The notes: a model not told the origin generated them from the sequence alone. DNA of 18,431 nucleotides from Roridomyces roridus (GCA_029378245.1 JARKIF010000440.1:1-18431); one strand, 5' to 3'. Positions 9,100 to 16,938 are shown, counted from the first letter of the stretch. Translations and numbers: made by a program.

Positions 9100-9786
9100 T
9101 CAGTGAGCCCCTATCCCGGAACCCACCCCCGCGGACCTCGCCGTGGTCATATCTATCGGCGTCGTGCGCGCGCGGAGTTTCTCGGTTTGGTAAAGGAATG
9201 CAAGGAGGATCTCGATGTAGTTCTTTGCGTCGACGTCGGGTGAGATGACGAGGATGAGTTCATGAGGGGACTCGGAGCGGGGGGGTTGCCAGTGTGCGAG
9301 GATTGTTTTCTTGTCTGGGAGGAAGAGCTGTCGACCTCTTTTTTTGAGTTTCGAATCGGAGTGGAAGGAAGGATTCAGACTCACGGCTAGGTTGTATTCG
9401 TCGTGGTCTGCGAGGAAGGTGGGTGATTCCGAGTCGCTGAGATGGAGTATGGACGCTGGTCTATGAATCCGTTGCTTGAATATTGAATCCAGACACTCGA
9501 GGCAAAGAACGCACGATCCATCCAACGTCCCTTGCTTGAACCACTTGCTTATTCTCTCCGTCTTACCCGAGAAGGACACCGTGTCGGGGAGGAACATATT
9601 GCGGTTTATGCTCGCTACGGGCGTGCGGTGCGCTGCCTCCGCCTCCGACTTTGATTCCGAGTCCAGGCGGAATAATTGTGTCGAGGATCCTGGGAGCCGT
9701 GTGTGTATCTCGTACTCATCCGAGGTAGACGAAAGGCGAATCTTGGTGTTGAGGAGGCTACCTTTTTGGAATACAAAGGAAGGCAT
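9100..9786 (-). CDS. DUF6593-like protein, probably 2 exons
   Basis: The frame is open for 228 codons from the ATG at 9786. Features fit the DUF6593 group (function unknown, expanded in basidiomycetes): an N-terminal FVFQKGSLLNTKI and EYEIHT segment, SKWFKQGTLDG in the middle, LFLPDKKTILAHWQPP, and a hydrophobic C-terminal LILVISPDVDAKNYIEILLA followed by a Lys/Arg-rich tail. Inside it, GTGAGT at 9384 and an acceptor CAG at 9328 bound a 57-base segment, a multiple of three. Removing it deletes a Ser/Lys-rich stretch and joins DHDEYNLA to LFLPDKK, which fits the family better. The true product is therefore probably 209 aa from exons 9786-9385 and 9327-9100. No signal peptide is seen. Its relation to the DUF6593-like fragment at 1671 is only at family level. 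Confidence 0.6.
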   Translation of the reverse strand: MPSFVFQKGSLLNTKIRLSSTSDEYEIHTRLPGSSTQLFRLDSESKSEAEAAHRTPVASINRNMFLPDTVSFSGKTERISKWFKQGTLDGSCVLCLECLDSIFKQRIHRPASILHLSDSESPTFLADHDEYNLAVSLNPSFHSDSKLKKRGRQLFLPDKKTILAHWQPPRSESPHELILVISPDVDAKNYIEILLAFLYQTEKLRARTTPIDMTTARSAGVGSGIGAH

Positions 9787-9999
9787 GGGGTAGGTATGGA
9801 GGGAGAGGCAAAGAGAGGTGCGATGACGATATATGTCCGTCGGAGTCGGTATCTAAAATTGCTCTCCGCGCACATGCATGATGCTCGATATTGTTGCCCG
9901 TTGGCGTACTGAATACAGGTGGAGAGTGGTTGCGGGAGTGTCTGATCCCGGCGCAGACGGAATGAGTTTGATTTCCGGAGAAAGGCTCCAGACGAGCCT

Positions 10000-10425
10000 T
10001 TAGATACAATTGGCCGCCATGTTCAGGCACGAGAGCTCGACGGTCTTCAGGCATTCTGGGATCGCCGCCCGTTTCTGGAACCTCGCGACCTTGGCCGCCG
10101 GGCTGGATGACGTCTGAGGCGCACCCGAGACTTTGGCGGAAGATGACGGGGAAGAAGAGTTGGCGATGGCGGACGTGGAGGCGAAAATTGAGGAAGCAGG
10201 AACAACACTGCTTTGTGAAGACGCCGTCGGGGCTGCCAGTGCAGAGCGAGCCACGCTGATCGTCGCCGCGACTGGCAAACCCACCGTCGACATAGGATCC
10301 ACGAAAAGAAGGAGCCCAGGAAGTCTTGACGCCGCAGAAACGACGCCGACGCCATGGGATAATATTCCAAGCACTGAAGCGATAGAAGGAACGAGCATGC
10401 TCCTTGCAATGTGAGCTGCGTCCAT
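10000..10425 (-). CDS. Putative secreted Ser/Ala/Thr-rich protein with dibasic site
   Basis: The frame runs from an ATG at 10425 to TAA at 10000 (141 codons). A TATAAAAG box at 10431-10438 (minus) is too close for that ATG to be used, so the ATG at 10398 (132 aa) is the better start and gives a hydrophobic leader MLVPSIASVLGILSHGVGVV. The middle is a low-complexity Ser/Ala/Thr/Pro stretch (APTASSQSSVVPASSIFAST and further repeats) typical of O-glycosylated secreted or wall proteins. Then comes FQKR and a 22-residue tail with three cysteines (PEC, LSC, ANC). KR is a Kex2-type cleavage motif, so a released Cys-bearing peptide is possible. The tail does not end in a CaaX box, so it is not a mating-pheromone precursor. 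A further 3' exon cannot be excluded because a GTATCT donor-like word follows AANC. Family unknown. Confidence 0.5.
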   Translation of the reverse strand: MDAAHIARSMLVPSIASVLGILSHGVGVVSAASRLPGLLLFVDPMSTVGLPVAATISVARSALAAPTASSQSSVVPASSIFASTSAIANSSSPSSSAKVSGAPQTSSSPAAKVARFQKRAAIPECLKTVELSCLNMAANCI

Positions 10426-10430
10426 ATTAC

Positions 10431-10438
10431 CTTTTATA
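10431..10438 (-). promoter_or_regulatory. TATA box that favours the internal ATG at 10398
   Basis: TATAAAAG on the minus strand ends only 6 bases from the ATG at 10425 but 33 bases from the one at 10398. A normal start of transcription some 25-35 bases downstream would leave only the latter in the mRNA. Confidence 0.5.
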
Positions 10439-10440
10439 CT

Positions 10441-11312
10441 TATAAATTTTGGCTGCAGGTCGGGCGTTCCGGCTTTCCTAAGTTTTGTCCCTGGGGATCA
10501 TTTTCAAAGAATGCCGCAATACCGGAAATTTTTGTAGCGCGCGCCGTTTTGCTGATCCATTAGTTCAGGGCGCGCGAGTGGGGTACCGAAAAGAGACATC
10601 CTGCGCGCTCGGTGTGGACTTTTTCATTCAAATCTGAGATGATCTGGCGCTCATTAACAACTGTATGCCATACGTTCGACAATAAGACGGACCTGGAACG
10701 AGTACAGCTCGGCCGTGGGCTCTAGGTCTTCCGACTTTTGAGCGCGATGGTGGTTCGCATGGGTGACTGCCCCGTGGCACGTATGAAGCAATGGAGGTCT
10801 TGATGCGAGAAGGTTCATTGCAAGTCGATTTCACCCCAGTAAGCAAGGATCCAGGGAAAATGAAGCCAGGAAGAGCTCTGGCGGGCGTCTATTCATCCGC
10901 ATCCACTGCGTTTTGGGAAAACTGGCACTACTACGGAAAGGGCATGGGATTATTAAAATATCCACTCTGTCCATGCCATGGCCAGATTAATGATCCATGT
11001 GTGGACAGGCCGAAAACTAGGTTACCAAGTCCTGGGTCTCGCCACCGGTGGCCATTTTGATAAGCCACCGTTGGACAGAATATCTAGCCTCCCCTGGCCA
11101 GAGAGGCTATGTACCGGCACAGATTTCATATCCACATGCCCAGTACTCATGATTGTCCCCGAATTTCCAGGCCCAAACGAAGCAGAAAATTCAAGATCTT
11201 TAATCCATTCTCCAGAGTCTACAAATACGATAAAGGTGTGTCTGCACATACTTACTACGCGCTAACAGCGAGAGTGGAGCTTGAATGGTACAGTGCCGCA
11301 GCAGGATGTCAT
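10441..11312. other. Gene-poor left flank of the retrotransposon
   Basis: About 870 bases with no gene I can support. A minus-strand open frame at 11249-11022 and plus-strand frames around 10791-11265 show no motif or splice logic. Short TGGCC/GGCCA words recur, as they do in the right flank, but not as alignable copies. Confidence 0.5.
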
Positions 11313-11317
11313 AGTCG
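11313..11317. repeat. Target-site duplication, left copy (AGTCG)
   Basis: The five bases directly before the 5' LTR are repeated exactly at 16411-16415 directly after the 3' LTR. A 5-bp duplication is the norm for copia integrase. Confidence 0.95.
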
Positions 11318-11423
11318 TGTTAGAATTCCAGGTTAGGCAAGTGTGCAGCGGAGGAGCGCATGCGCGCGTGATGGCGGGTCATTTTATTCCGGTTCCTTAT
11401 ATACATGCTACTTACATTTCCGG

Positions 11424-11454
11424 CGCTTCGTTCTGCCCATCTGCGAACGAAGCG
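11424..11454. repeat. LTR hairpin: 10-bp perfect inverted repeat
   Basis: CGCTTCGTTC at 11424-11433 pairs exactly with GAACGAAGCG at 11445-11454 around an 11-base loop. The 3' half and loop recur at 11543-11565 (23 bp) without the full left arm. The structure is unchanged in the 3' LTR. Confidence 0.85.
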
Positions 11455-11503
11455 TACGTCTCTTATATTTACTTTCTCTTATTGAGTACTTATGCCCACC
11501 TAG

Positions 11504-11520
11504 TAATACAGATCGTATTA
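11504..11520. promoter_or_regulatory. LTR dyad, copy 1 (TAATAC-N5-GTATTA)
   Basis: A 17-bp near-palindrome followed by TCTAG. The half sites TAATAC and GTATTA are exact reverse complements. It recurs 62 bases downstream. Dyads of this size in an LTR upstream region are plausible dimer-binding sites; no factor can be named. Confidence 0.5.
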
Positions 11521-11542
11521 TCTAGGTACTTGAATACATTGG

Positions 11543-11565
11543 TTCTGCCCATCTGCGAACGAAGC
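11543..11565 (+). repeat. Second copy of the 23-bp LTR segment
   Basis: It is identical to 11431-11453 and starts 112 bases downstream of that copy. Each copy precedes one 17-bp dyad, so the LTR middle looks like an internal duplication of a two-part module. Confidence 0.85.
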
Positions 11566-11582
11566 TAATACGGATCGTATTA
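11566..11582. promoter_or_regulatory. LTR dyad, copy 2 (TAATACG-N3-CGTATTA)
   Basis: A 17-bp palindrome with 7-bp half sites around GAT, again followed by TCTAG. It differs from copy 1 at one base, which improves the symmetry. Both copies are identical in the 3' LTR at 16227-16243 and 16289-16305. Confidence 0.5.
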
Positions 11583-11687
11583 TCTAGATCCCGCGCATCG
11601 ACGGGACTCTCGGACTAGCATCGTCTAGGTCGACATTTTACCCACATCGGGTTTCCCTCACTGCGCCGTTCGTATATATCTTTGACA

Positions 11688-11700
11688 GGTTATGGGCCCC
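11688..11700 (+). other. Primer-binding site, initiator tRNA-Met anticodon region
   Basis: GGTTATGGGCCCC follows the LTR end with no spacer. It complements the anticodon stem-loop of eukaryotic initiator tRNA-Met (expected GGTTATGAGCCC) except for one G that can pair with U. Drosophila copia is known to prime from an internal fragment of this tRNA rather than its 3' end. The ATG at 11692 lies inside the site. Confidence 0.75.
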
Positions 11701-13941
11701 GACACCATGACTTCCGTCGATCTGGACTCTTCATCCTCCCGTGCCCGTCTGCCCGTCCTGGCTCAGGACGGCAGCAACTTCACCCTCTGGCAGCCTCAAC
11801 TCAAGTCGCATATCATCGGCTTGGGTAAGGCCCGTTACTTCGACGGACGAGCTATCAAGCCCGTTGCCCCCGCTGCGCTCACTGGCCTCGCCGCCACCGA
11901 CTCCACCGCTCGCGCCCAGTACGACAAGGATGTGGCTGACTTCCACGACGCCATGGACGACTGGGCGATCAACAACGAGAAACTCCGCTCGCTCCTCTTC
12001 ACCACCATTCATGAGACTCACAAGATTCGTATTCTGACCTTGGAGTCCGCTCGTGACTGCTGGGAAATCCTCTGCAAGCTGTACGAGAACCAGGGTGACT
12101 TGTACGCCCAGGCCATCGTGCAGCGTATGCACCAGCTGAAGTGCGACGAATCGGAGCGTGACCCCCGGGCTAAGCTCGACGAGCTAGACCGTCTCATCGC
12201 CGACTACGCCGGCGCCGGGGGTACCCTTGTTGACGCGGAAAAGAAGAGCATCGTCTTGCATCTTCTTCCGTCGAATTGGGCGCAGAACGTTCGTAACATC
12301 TTGTCGAACGCCGACACCGCCAAACAGATGGCCAGTCTCATGAACCCATCTGTTCCTCCTCCCACCTTCACTGCCGACATGCTCATCCTCTCCATTCGCA
12401 ATCTGGCGGTCACGGAGAACGTCCTCAACCCGAGCGTTCCTCCTGCCGTTGGTGCTGCCCTTGTCGCAGGTCCCAACGACGTCTGCGATAATTGTGGCAG
12501 CAAGGGGCATTATCGGCGCGACTGCTGGTTGAAAGGTGGAGGGAAGGAAGGTCAGCGTCCCTCCAATTGGCGTGGGAAACGCGGCGGTGGTGGAAACGGG
12601 AATGGGAAGGGCAAAAAGGAGAAGGATAAGAAGCAGAAGGGAGGCAATGGCAATCCCTACAGCGGCAGCGGCAACGCGACCCACTTCGCGTACGCTTTCG
12701 CGACCACTCACGTCGCCACCGACTTCACCAAGATGGAGGAGTCCGGTGTTGTAGCTCGCGGCTTTACCCTCTTGGTCGACTCTGGCGCGAACAACCACTA
12801 CTGTCCTTCACGCGACCGTTTCATCGACTTCAAAGACGGTCCCCAAATCCCCATTCGCTCCGCCGACAATCGCACCTTCTACGCAAAAGGTAGCGGTAAC
12901 GTCCCCGTCACCGTTCTTCATCGAGGCCGGCGCATCGAAATCCTACTCACCGATGTGCTGTACGCCCCCGAGATGCCGCTCGCGCTGATTTCGGTCAGTC
13001 GTCTGACGAAGGCTAAGTTTGCGGTGAATTTCGATGAGAAGGGTGCTCACGTTCTCGATCCCGAGAAACGCGAGGCGTTCGTCGTGCAGGAGCGTCACGG
13101 ACTGTACCCCATTTTGGAGGTCCACGGCTCGAAAACCCCCGTTCCCAAACCTACCCCCATACCCGATGGTGCGGCGTTCGCAACGATGTCGCTCCACGAG
13201 TTTCACTGTCGGATGGGCCACGCCGACGTGAACGCGCTCAAGCGCATGGTGAAGGACGAACTCGTCACTGGCGTCACTCTGACTGCTGACGAGGCGGGAT
13301 TTTGCAAAGGCTGTGCCATGGGCCAGCTCAAGCACGAGCCTTTCCCAGATAAACGCTCAAGCCCGCCGTCCCAAAAGTTCGGCGAGCGTATCGAAAGCGA
13401 TATCTGGGGACCTTCCCCAGTCCAGTCGTTGGGAGGTAAAACCTTCTTCATCGTCTTCCTCGACGACGCGTCGGACGAAGTGGTCGTTACGGGACTGCAT
13501 CGAAAGTCGGACGCTTTTGAGGCGTATCGTCATTTCGAAGCTTGGGCTAAAAGTCATCGTGGGGTTGTCGCCATCGTCGAATTCGGGACCGACAACGCCG
13601 GGGAGCTCACTAGCCACGAGATAGAAACTCATCTCAAGGAGCAGGGGACTCACCATCATCTCACTGTGCATCATTCGTCTTCCCAAAATGGTGCAGCAGA
13701 GCGCGTTCTCCAAACGCTGCTCGCGCACGGGCGAAAGATGCTCTATCACGCGAGTCTCCCTCGCAACCTGTGGCTGGAGGCCGTGTCCCACGCAGCCTGG
13801 CTTCGCAATCGCACTGAGACGGCGAAGACCAAGGGCGCGACACCGCATACGCGAGCCACAGGCAAAAAGCCCGACTTATCCCTATTGCGTCGATTCGGCG
13901 CGAACAGTGTGGGTGAAGGAGGAAGGGGCATTGAAGGTTAA
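11692..13941 (+). CDS. Copia polyprotein part 1: Gag, protease, integrase (frame ends early)
   Basis: Residues about 20-240 are a copia-type Gag (LWQPQLKSHIIGLGKARYFD, then a region with RDCWEILCKLYEN). A CCHC zinc knuckle follows at C265, C268, H273, C278 (CDNCGSKGHYRRDC), then a Gly/Lys-rich linker. Protease has LLVDSGAN (active Asp363). The integrase zinc domain is H505, H510, C538, C541, and the catalytic core is D570, D634, E670 with 35 residues between the last two (GTDNAGE; SQNGAAER). The end diverges after LLRRFGAN into a short tail and TAA at 13939, because the frame shifts near 13900-13906. The ATG at 11692 overlaps the primer-binding site; the ATG at 11707, in CACCATGA context, is a likely alternative start and costs five residues. 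The protein would lack RT and RNase H. Confidence 0.95.
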   Translation: MGPDTMTSVDLDSSSSRARLPVLAQDGSNFTLWQPQLKSHIIGLGKARYFDGRAIKPVAPAALTGLAATDSTARAQYDKDVADFHDAMDDWAINNEKLRSLLFTTIHETHKIRILTLESARDCWEILCKLYENQGDLYAQAIVQRMHQLKCDESERDPRAKLDELDRLIADYAGAGGTLVDAEKKSIVLHLLPSNWAQNVRNILSNADTAKQMASLMNPSVPPPTFTADMLILSIRNLAVTENVLNPSVPPAVGAALVAGPNDVCDNCGSKGHYRRDCWLKGGGKEGQRPSNWRGKRGGGGNGNGKGKKEKDKKQKGGNGNPYSGSGNATHFAYAFATTHVATDFTKMEESGVVARGFTLLVDSGANNHYCPSRDRFIDFKDGPQIPIRSADNRTFYAKGSGNVPVTVLHRGRRIEILLTDVLYAPEMPLALISVSRLTKAKFAVNFDEKGAHVLDPEKREAFVVQERHGLYPILEVHGSKTPVPKPTPIPDGAAFATMSLHEFHCRMGHADVNALKRMVKDELVTGVTLTADEAGFCKGCAMGQLKHEPFPDKRSSPPSQKFGERIESDIWGPSPVQSLGGKTFFIVFLDDASDEVVVTGLHRKSDAFEAYRHFEAWAKSHRGVVAIVEFGTDNAGELTSHEIETHLKEQGTHHHLTVHHSSSQNGAAERVLQTLLAHGRKMLYHASLPRNLWLEAVSHAAWLRNRTETAKTKGATPHTRATGKKPDLSLLRRFGANSVGEGGRGIEG

Positions 13942-16033
13942 TCTACAGGCAAAGCCATGCCGGTGGATTGGGGTTGACGCGCACGCAAAGGGTTACAGAA
14001 TCTATTGGCCCGAGCTACACAAAATTACAGTGGAGCGTAACGTGTGGTTTGAGGGGGAGCCTGACGAGACCATCTTTCCGGTCGACGACAGCGTCCAGAT
14101 CGAGGGGGAGTTGGCCGGTACAAACGCTCCGGACGCTCAAAAGTCTACTCCATCGGTCAGTACTCCCTCAAACACCCTCAGCGCAGATGACGCACCTAAA
14201 ACCCCCGTCCAACGACCATCCAATCCTCCATTCACACCCCCGAGTCCTATGAGCCCACTCACTCCGTCTGACGACGAGAGCAGCCGGCCGCAGCGTGTAC
14301 GCAAGCCGGGCCAATGGCTCAAGGACATCGCTGCCGGTAAAGGTGAAGCTCAATCCAAAATCCCTCCGAGCGTCATCCCAGACACACCAGTCGCGAATAT
14401 TGCTGTCGCAGATTGGTTTGGTGAAGCCGTCGCCATGATGGCTGGTTTGCCCGGAGTAGACGAGTTGACGGCGCAGGCTACAATGCCAGGTGATGCGCCG
14501 ACTGTACGCGAGGCGAAGAGTGGAAGCGAGAGTGAAGAGTGGAAGAAGGCGATGGAAGAAGAAGTACGGAAATTGGAGGCACGTGGCACGTGGGAGCTTA
14601 CCAAGCGCCCGCCAGGCGCTAACGTCCTTCCTTCCTCTTTCGTCCTACGTCGCAAACGCGATGAGGACAACCTCGTCAAGGAGCACAAGGCCCGTCTCGT
14701 CGCTGGCGGCAACCATCAAGTCCATGGCGTCGACTTCAATCAAACGGCCGCTCCCACCATGTCACAAACCTCTTTCCGCTTCCTACTCGCACTCGCAGCC
14801 AAGCACGATCTCGAGGCCGAAAATATCGACTTCTCCAGCGCGTACATCAACGCCGACCTCGATGAGAAGATCTTCATGCGGCAGCCACCGGGATTCGAGC
14901 GTGCCGGCCAGGAGGATCTCGTGTGCCAACTCAAAAAGGCAATTTACGGGCTGAAGCAGGCGGGGAGGCAGTGGTACAAGAAGGTGAAGGAGTTGTTGGT
15001 GGACCAGTTGGGATTCACGAGGTGCGCAGCCGACCCATGCGTTTTCTATCTATTCGCAGACGGCATCGGAATTATCGTCGGCATTCATGTCGATGATTCC
15101 ATCCTCCTCTCCAACTCGAAGCGGGCGTGTGCGGGTCTCAAACGCGAGATTGGGGCGAGGTACAAGATCACCGACCTCGGCCCTGTACGCTGGCTTCTCG
15201 GATTCGAGATTCGTCGCGACCGAGCAGCACGCACCATCACCATGTCGCAAGCGGCGTATATCGACACTCTCGCCGAGCGCTTCAACATGAAGGATGCCCA
15301 CCCACTCACTATTCCACTCGACCCCCACGCCGACATCTTTACCGAGAGCGCGAACGAGGCGTCCATCGACGTACCGTACCCGCAGCTCATCGGGTCGCTC
15401 ATCTACGCGGCCATCGGCACTCGCTTCGACATCGCATTCGCCACGTCCACCCTCTCCCGTTTCATGGCTACACCTCGCGCCATCCACTGGGAGGCTGCGA
15501 AACGCGTCCTGCGATACCTCATCGGTACCAAAGACCTGGTGCTAACATTCGGCACTGACAATACAGGTCTCGTTACTTACTCGGACGCCGACCACGCCTC
15601 ACAACCCCACCGCCACTCCATCTCCGGCCTCGCCTTTGTCTTCGACGGCGCTGCCATCGCTTGGTCATCGCGCAAGCAGCCACTCATCGCCCTTTCGTCC
15701 ACCGAGGCCGAATACATCGCCGCCGCCGACGCTACTCGCGAACTCGTTTGGCTTCGCAGGCTCATCTCCGAGCTTGACGACCTCCTCACTGCGCCGACGA
15801 CCGTGTTCTGCGACAACCAGAGCACCATTGCTCTCGCGAACAGCGGGCTCATGAACGCGCAGACGAAGCATATCGACATTCGGTATCGCTACGTACACGA
15901 GGCCATCGAAGACGGCACGGCATCCCTCTCCTACGTCAACACCAACGAGCAAGCCGCGGACATTTTCACCAAGGCCCTTCCCCGAGCGAAGGTGGAATAC
16001 TTCCGCCACCTCTTGGGCCTCCGTGCGACTTGA
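13904..16033 (+). CDS. Copia polyprotein part 2: integrase C-terminus, reverse transcriptase, RNase H
   Basis: It continues the polyprotein in the frame one base further on, without an own start; the frame is open upstream to about 13688 but only makes sense after 13904. It begins with the integrase C-terminal domain (VWVKEEGALKVNLQAKPCRW, GYRIYWPELHKITVERNVWF), then a Pro/Ser-rich linker. Reverse transcriptase spans roughly 14520-15270: ARGTWEL, VKEHKARLVAGGN, DFSSAYINADL, QPPGFE, KAIYGLKQAGRQWY, and the active site HVDDS with Asp codons at 15092 and 15095. His replaces the usual Tyr before VDD. RNase H follows with YSDADHA (about 15578), SSRKQPLIALSSTEAEY, CDNQSTIALA and HIDIRYRYVHE, ending in ADIFTKAL and the TGA at 16031. 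It has no internal stop. Translation would need a frameshift or an intact donor copy. Confidence 0.95.
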   Translation, partial: TVWVKEEGALKVNLQAKPCRWIGVDAHAKGYRIYWPELHKITVERNVWFEGEPDETIFPVDDSVQIEGELAGTNAPDAQKSTPSVSTPSNTLSADDAPKTPVQRPSNPPFTPPSPMSPLTPSDDESSRPQRVRKPGQWLKDIAAGKGEAQSKIPPSVIPDTPVANIAVADWFGEAVAMMAGLPGVDELTAQATMPGDAPTVREAKSGSESEEWKKAMEEEVRKLEARGTWELTKRPPGANVLPSSFVLRRKRDEDNLVKEHKARLVAGGNHQVHGVDFNQTAAPTMSQTSFRFLLALAAKHDLEAENIDFSSAYINADLDEKIFMRQPPGFERAGQEDLVCQLKKAIYGLKQAGRQWYKKVKELLVDQLGFTRCAADPCVFYLFADGIGIIVGIHVDDSILLSNSKRACAGLKREIGARYKITDLGPVRWLLGFEIRRDRAARTITMSQAAYIDTLAERFNMKDAHPLTIPLDPHADIFTESANEASIDVPYPQLIGSLIYAAIGTRFDIAFATSTLSRFMATPRAIHWEAAKRVLRYLIGTKDLVLTFGTDNTGLVTYSDADHASQPHRHSISGLAFVFDGAAIAWSSRKQPLIALSSTEAEYIAAADATRELVWLRRLISELDDLLTAPTTVFCDNQSTIALANSGLMNAQTKHIDIRYRYVHEAIEDGTASLSYVNTNEQAADIFTKALPRAKVEYFRHLLGLRAT

Positions 16034-16040
16034 GGGGGAG
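16032..16040 (+). other. Polypurine tract
   Basis: GAGGGGGAG lies directly before the 3' LTR, the usual plus-strand primer position. The pol stop codon TGA (16031-16033) overlaps its first bases. Confidence 0.9.
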
Positions 16041-16410
16041 TGTTAGAATTCCAGGTTAGGCAAGTGTGCAGCGGAGGAGCGCATGCGCGCGTGATGGCGG
16101 GTCATTTTATTCCGGTTCCTTATATACATGCTACTTACATTTCCAGCGCTTCGTTCTGCCCATCTGCGAACGAAGCGTACGTCTCTTATATTTACTTTCT
16201 CTTATTGAGTACTTATGCCCACCTAGTAATACAGATCGTATTATCTAGGTACTTGTATACATTGGTTCTGCCCATCTGCGAACGAAGCTAATACGGATCG
16301 TATTATCTAGATCCCGCGCATCGACGGGACTCTCGGACTAGCATCGTCTAGGTCGACATTTTACCCACATCGGGTTTCCCTCACTGCGCCGTTCGTATAT
16401 ATCTTTGACA
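16041..16410 (+). repeat. 3' LTR (370 bp)
   Basis: Same length as the 5' LTR with two substitutions (A at 16145, T at 16256), about 0.5 percent divergence. The hairpin and both dyads are preserved. It should supply the polyadenylation region. Confidence 0.97.
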
Positions 16411-16415
16411 AGTCG
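16411..16415. repeat. Target-site duplication, right copy (AGTCG)
   Basis: Exact match to 11313-11317. Confidence 0.95.
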
Positions 16416-16894
16416 GTCAATCGGGAAACCACTCACCAGCTCGAACGGCCGAGACACCCGGACGTATCAAAGACAGGTCTTGAAGACAGAATGGGTCCCT
16501 ATAAAATTGCGGAGGTGCGCACCTTGTGTTCCCTTTAGACTCTAGAGACGGACTTACCGGGAAGTGGAGGGGGGAGAAGGAAAGACGAGGTTTGCAAGTC
16601 CTCGAAACGGTGGGTCAATTTATAACCTGATATGAGCGAGCTAGCCCACTTATCCATGACAGGGACATGGTAAATAGCCACCCACCGGCCAGGTATGGAG
16701 ATATTCAACCTGTGATTCGGGGGTGGCCACTCGTGCCAAACTGTCTGGCCACACCTGGCGCGATAAGGGATTATTCGTCTGGCCCCACGCCAGGCTAGGA
16801 TACGGGGCCATGTTTGCCAGAGAATGGGATTGGTGGGAAAGGTTGTAAATTCTAGCCAAGGGGTACCCGCCAGGAGATGCCGAGACACAGCCTC

Positions 16895-16938
16895 ATAGGT
16901 AGGGTAGGGTCCGGGGGTCCTTAATCCACTTTTCTGAC
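16895..16938 (+). repeat. 44-bp direct repeat, copy A
   Basis: It starts ATAGGTAGGGTAGGG, has a core GGGGGTCCTTA and ends CACTTTTCTGAC. It aligns without net length change to 17195-17238, exactly 300 bases downstream, with several substitutions and a small offset in the GGTAGG run. Confidence 0.75.

Larger units (their letters stand above)
11318..11687 (+). repeat. 5' LTR (370 bp)
   Basis: It begins TGTTAG and ends TTGACA. It carries candidate promoter TATA words (TATATA at 11398-11403, TATATAT at 11673-11679), a 10-bp palindrome GCGCATGCGC at 11356-11365, a 10-bp-stem hairpin and two 17-bp dyads listed separately. As the 5' copy it should drive transcription of the element. Confidence 0.97.
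11318..16410 (+). mobile_element. Ty1/copia LTR retrotransposon, near-complete (5,093 bp)
   Basis: The full set of landmarks is present: 5' LTR, primer-binding site directly after it, gag-protease-integrase-RT-RNase H in copia order (integrase before RT), polypurine tract, 3' LTR, and a perfect 5-bp target duplication. The two 370-bp LTRs differ at two positions only (G11422 vs A16145; A11533 vs T16256), so insertion is recent. The one clear lesion is a net +1 reading-frame shift near 13900-13906, just after the integrase core. Coding sequence before and after is free of stops, so this copy could still be mobilised in trans by an intact relative. It sits in gene-poor DNA and interrupts no gene that I can recognise. 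Confidence 0.97.

Noticed and set aside
10000..10065. Mating-pheromone precursor
   Set aside because: The protein ends two residues after the start of any possible CaaX motif, so no farnesylation box exists, and the precursor is too long.
11022..11249. Minus-strand 75-codon frame next to the insertion as a gene broken by the element
   Set aside because: It stays open only over a short span, has no continuation on the other side of the element at 16416 onward, and no recognised domain.
11343..11568. Open frames running through the 5' LTR (repeated at 16066-16291)
   Set aside because: They lie wholly in LTR sequence, occur twice because the LTR does, and have no domain.
13688..13903. Upstream part of the second pol frame as a separate start
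   Set aside because: The integrase sequence here is encoded in the other frame; this stretch is an Arg/Ser-rich shadow.
11731..15879. Long open frames on the minus strand inside the retrotransposon
   Set aside because: They are shadows of gag and pol produced by GC-rich codon use; none shows a motif.
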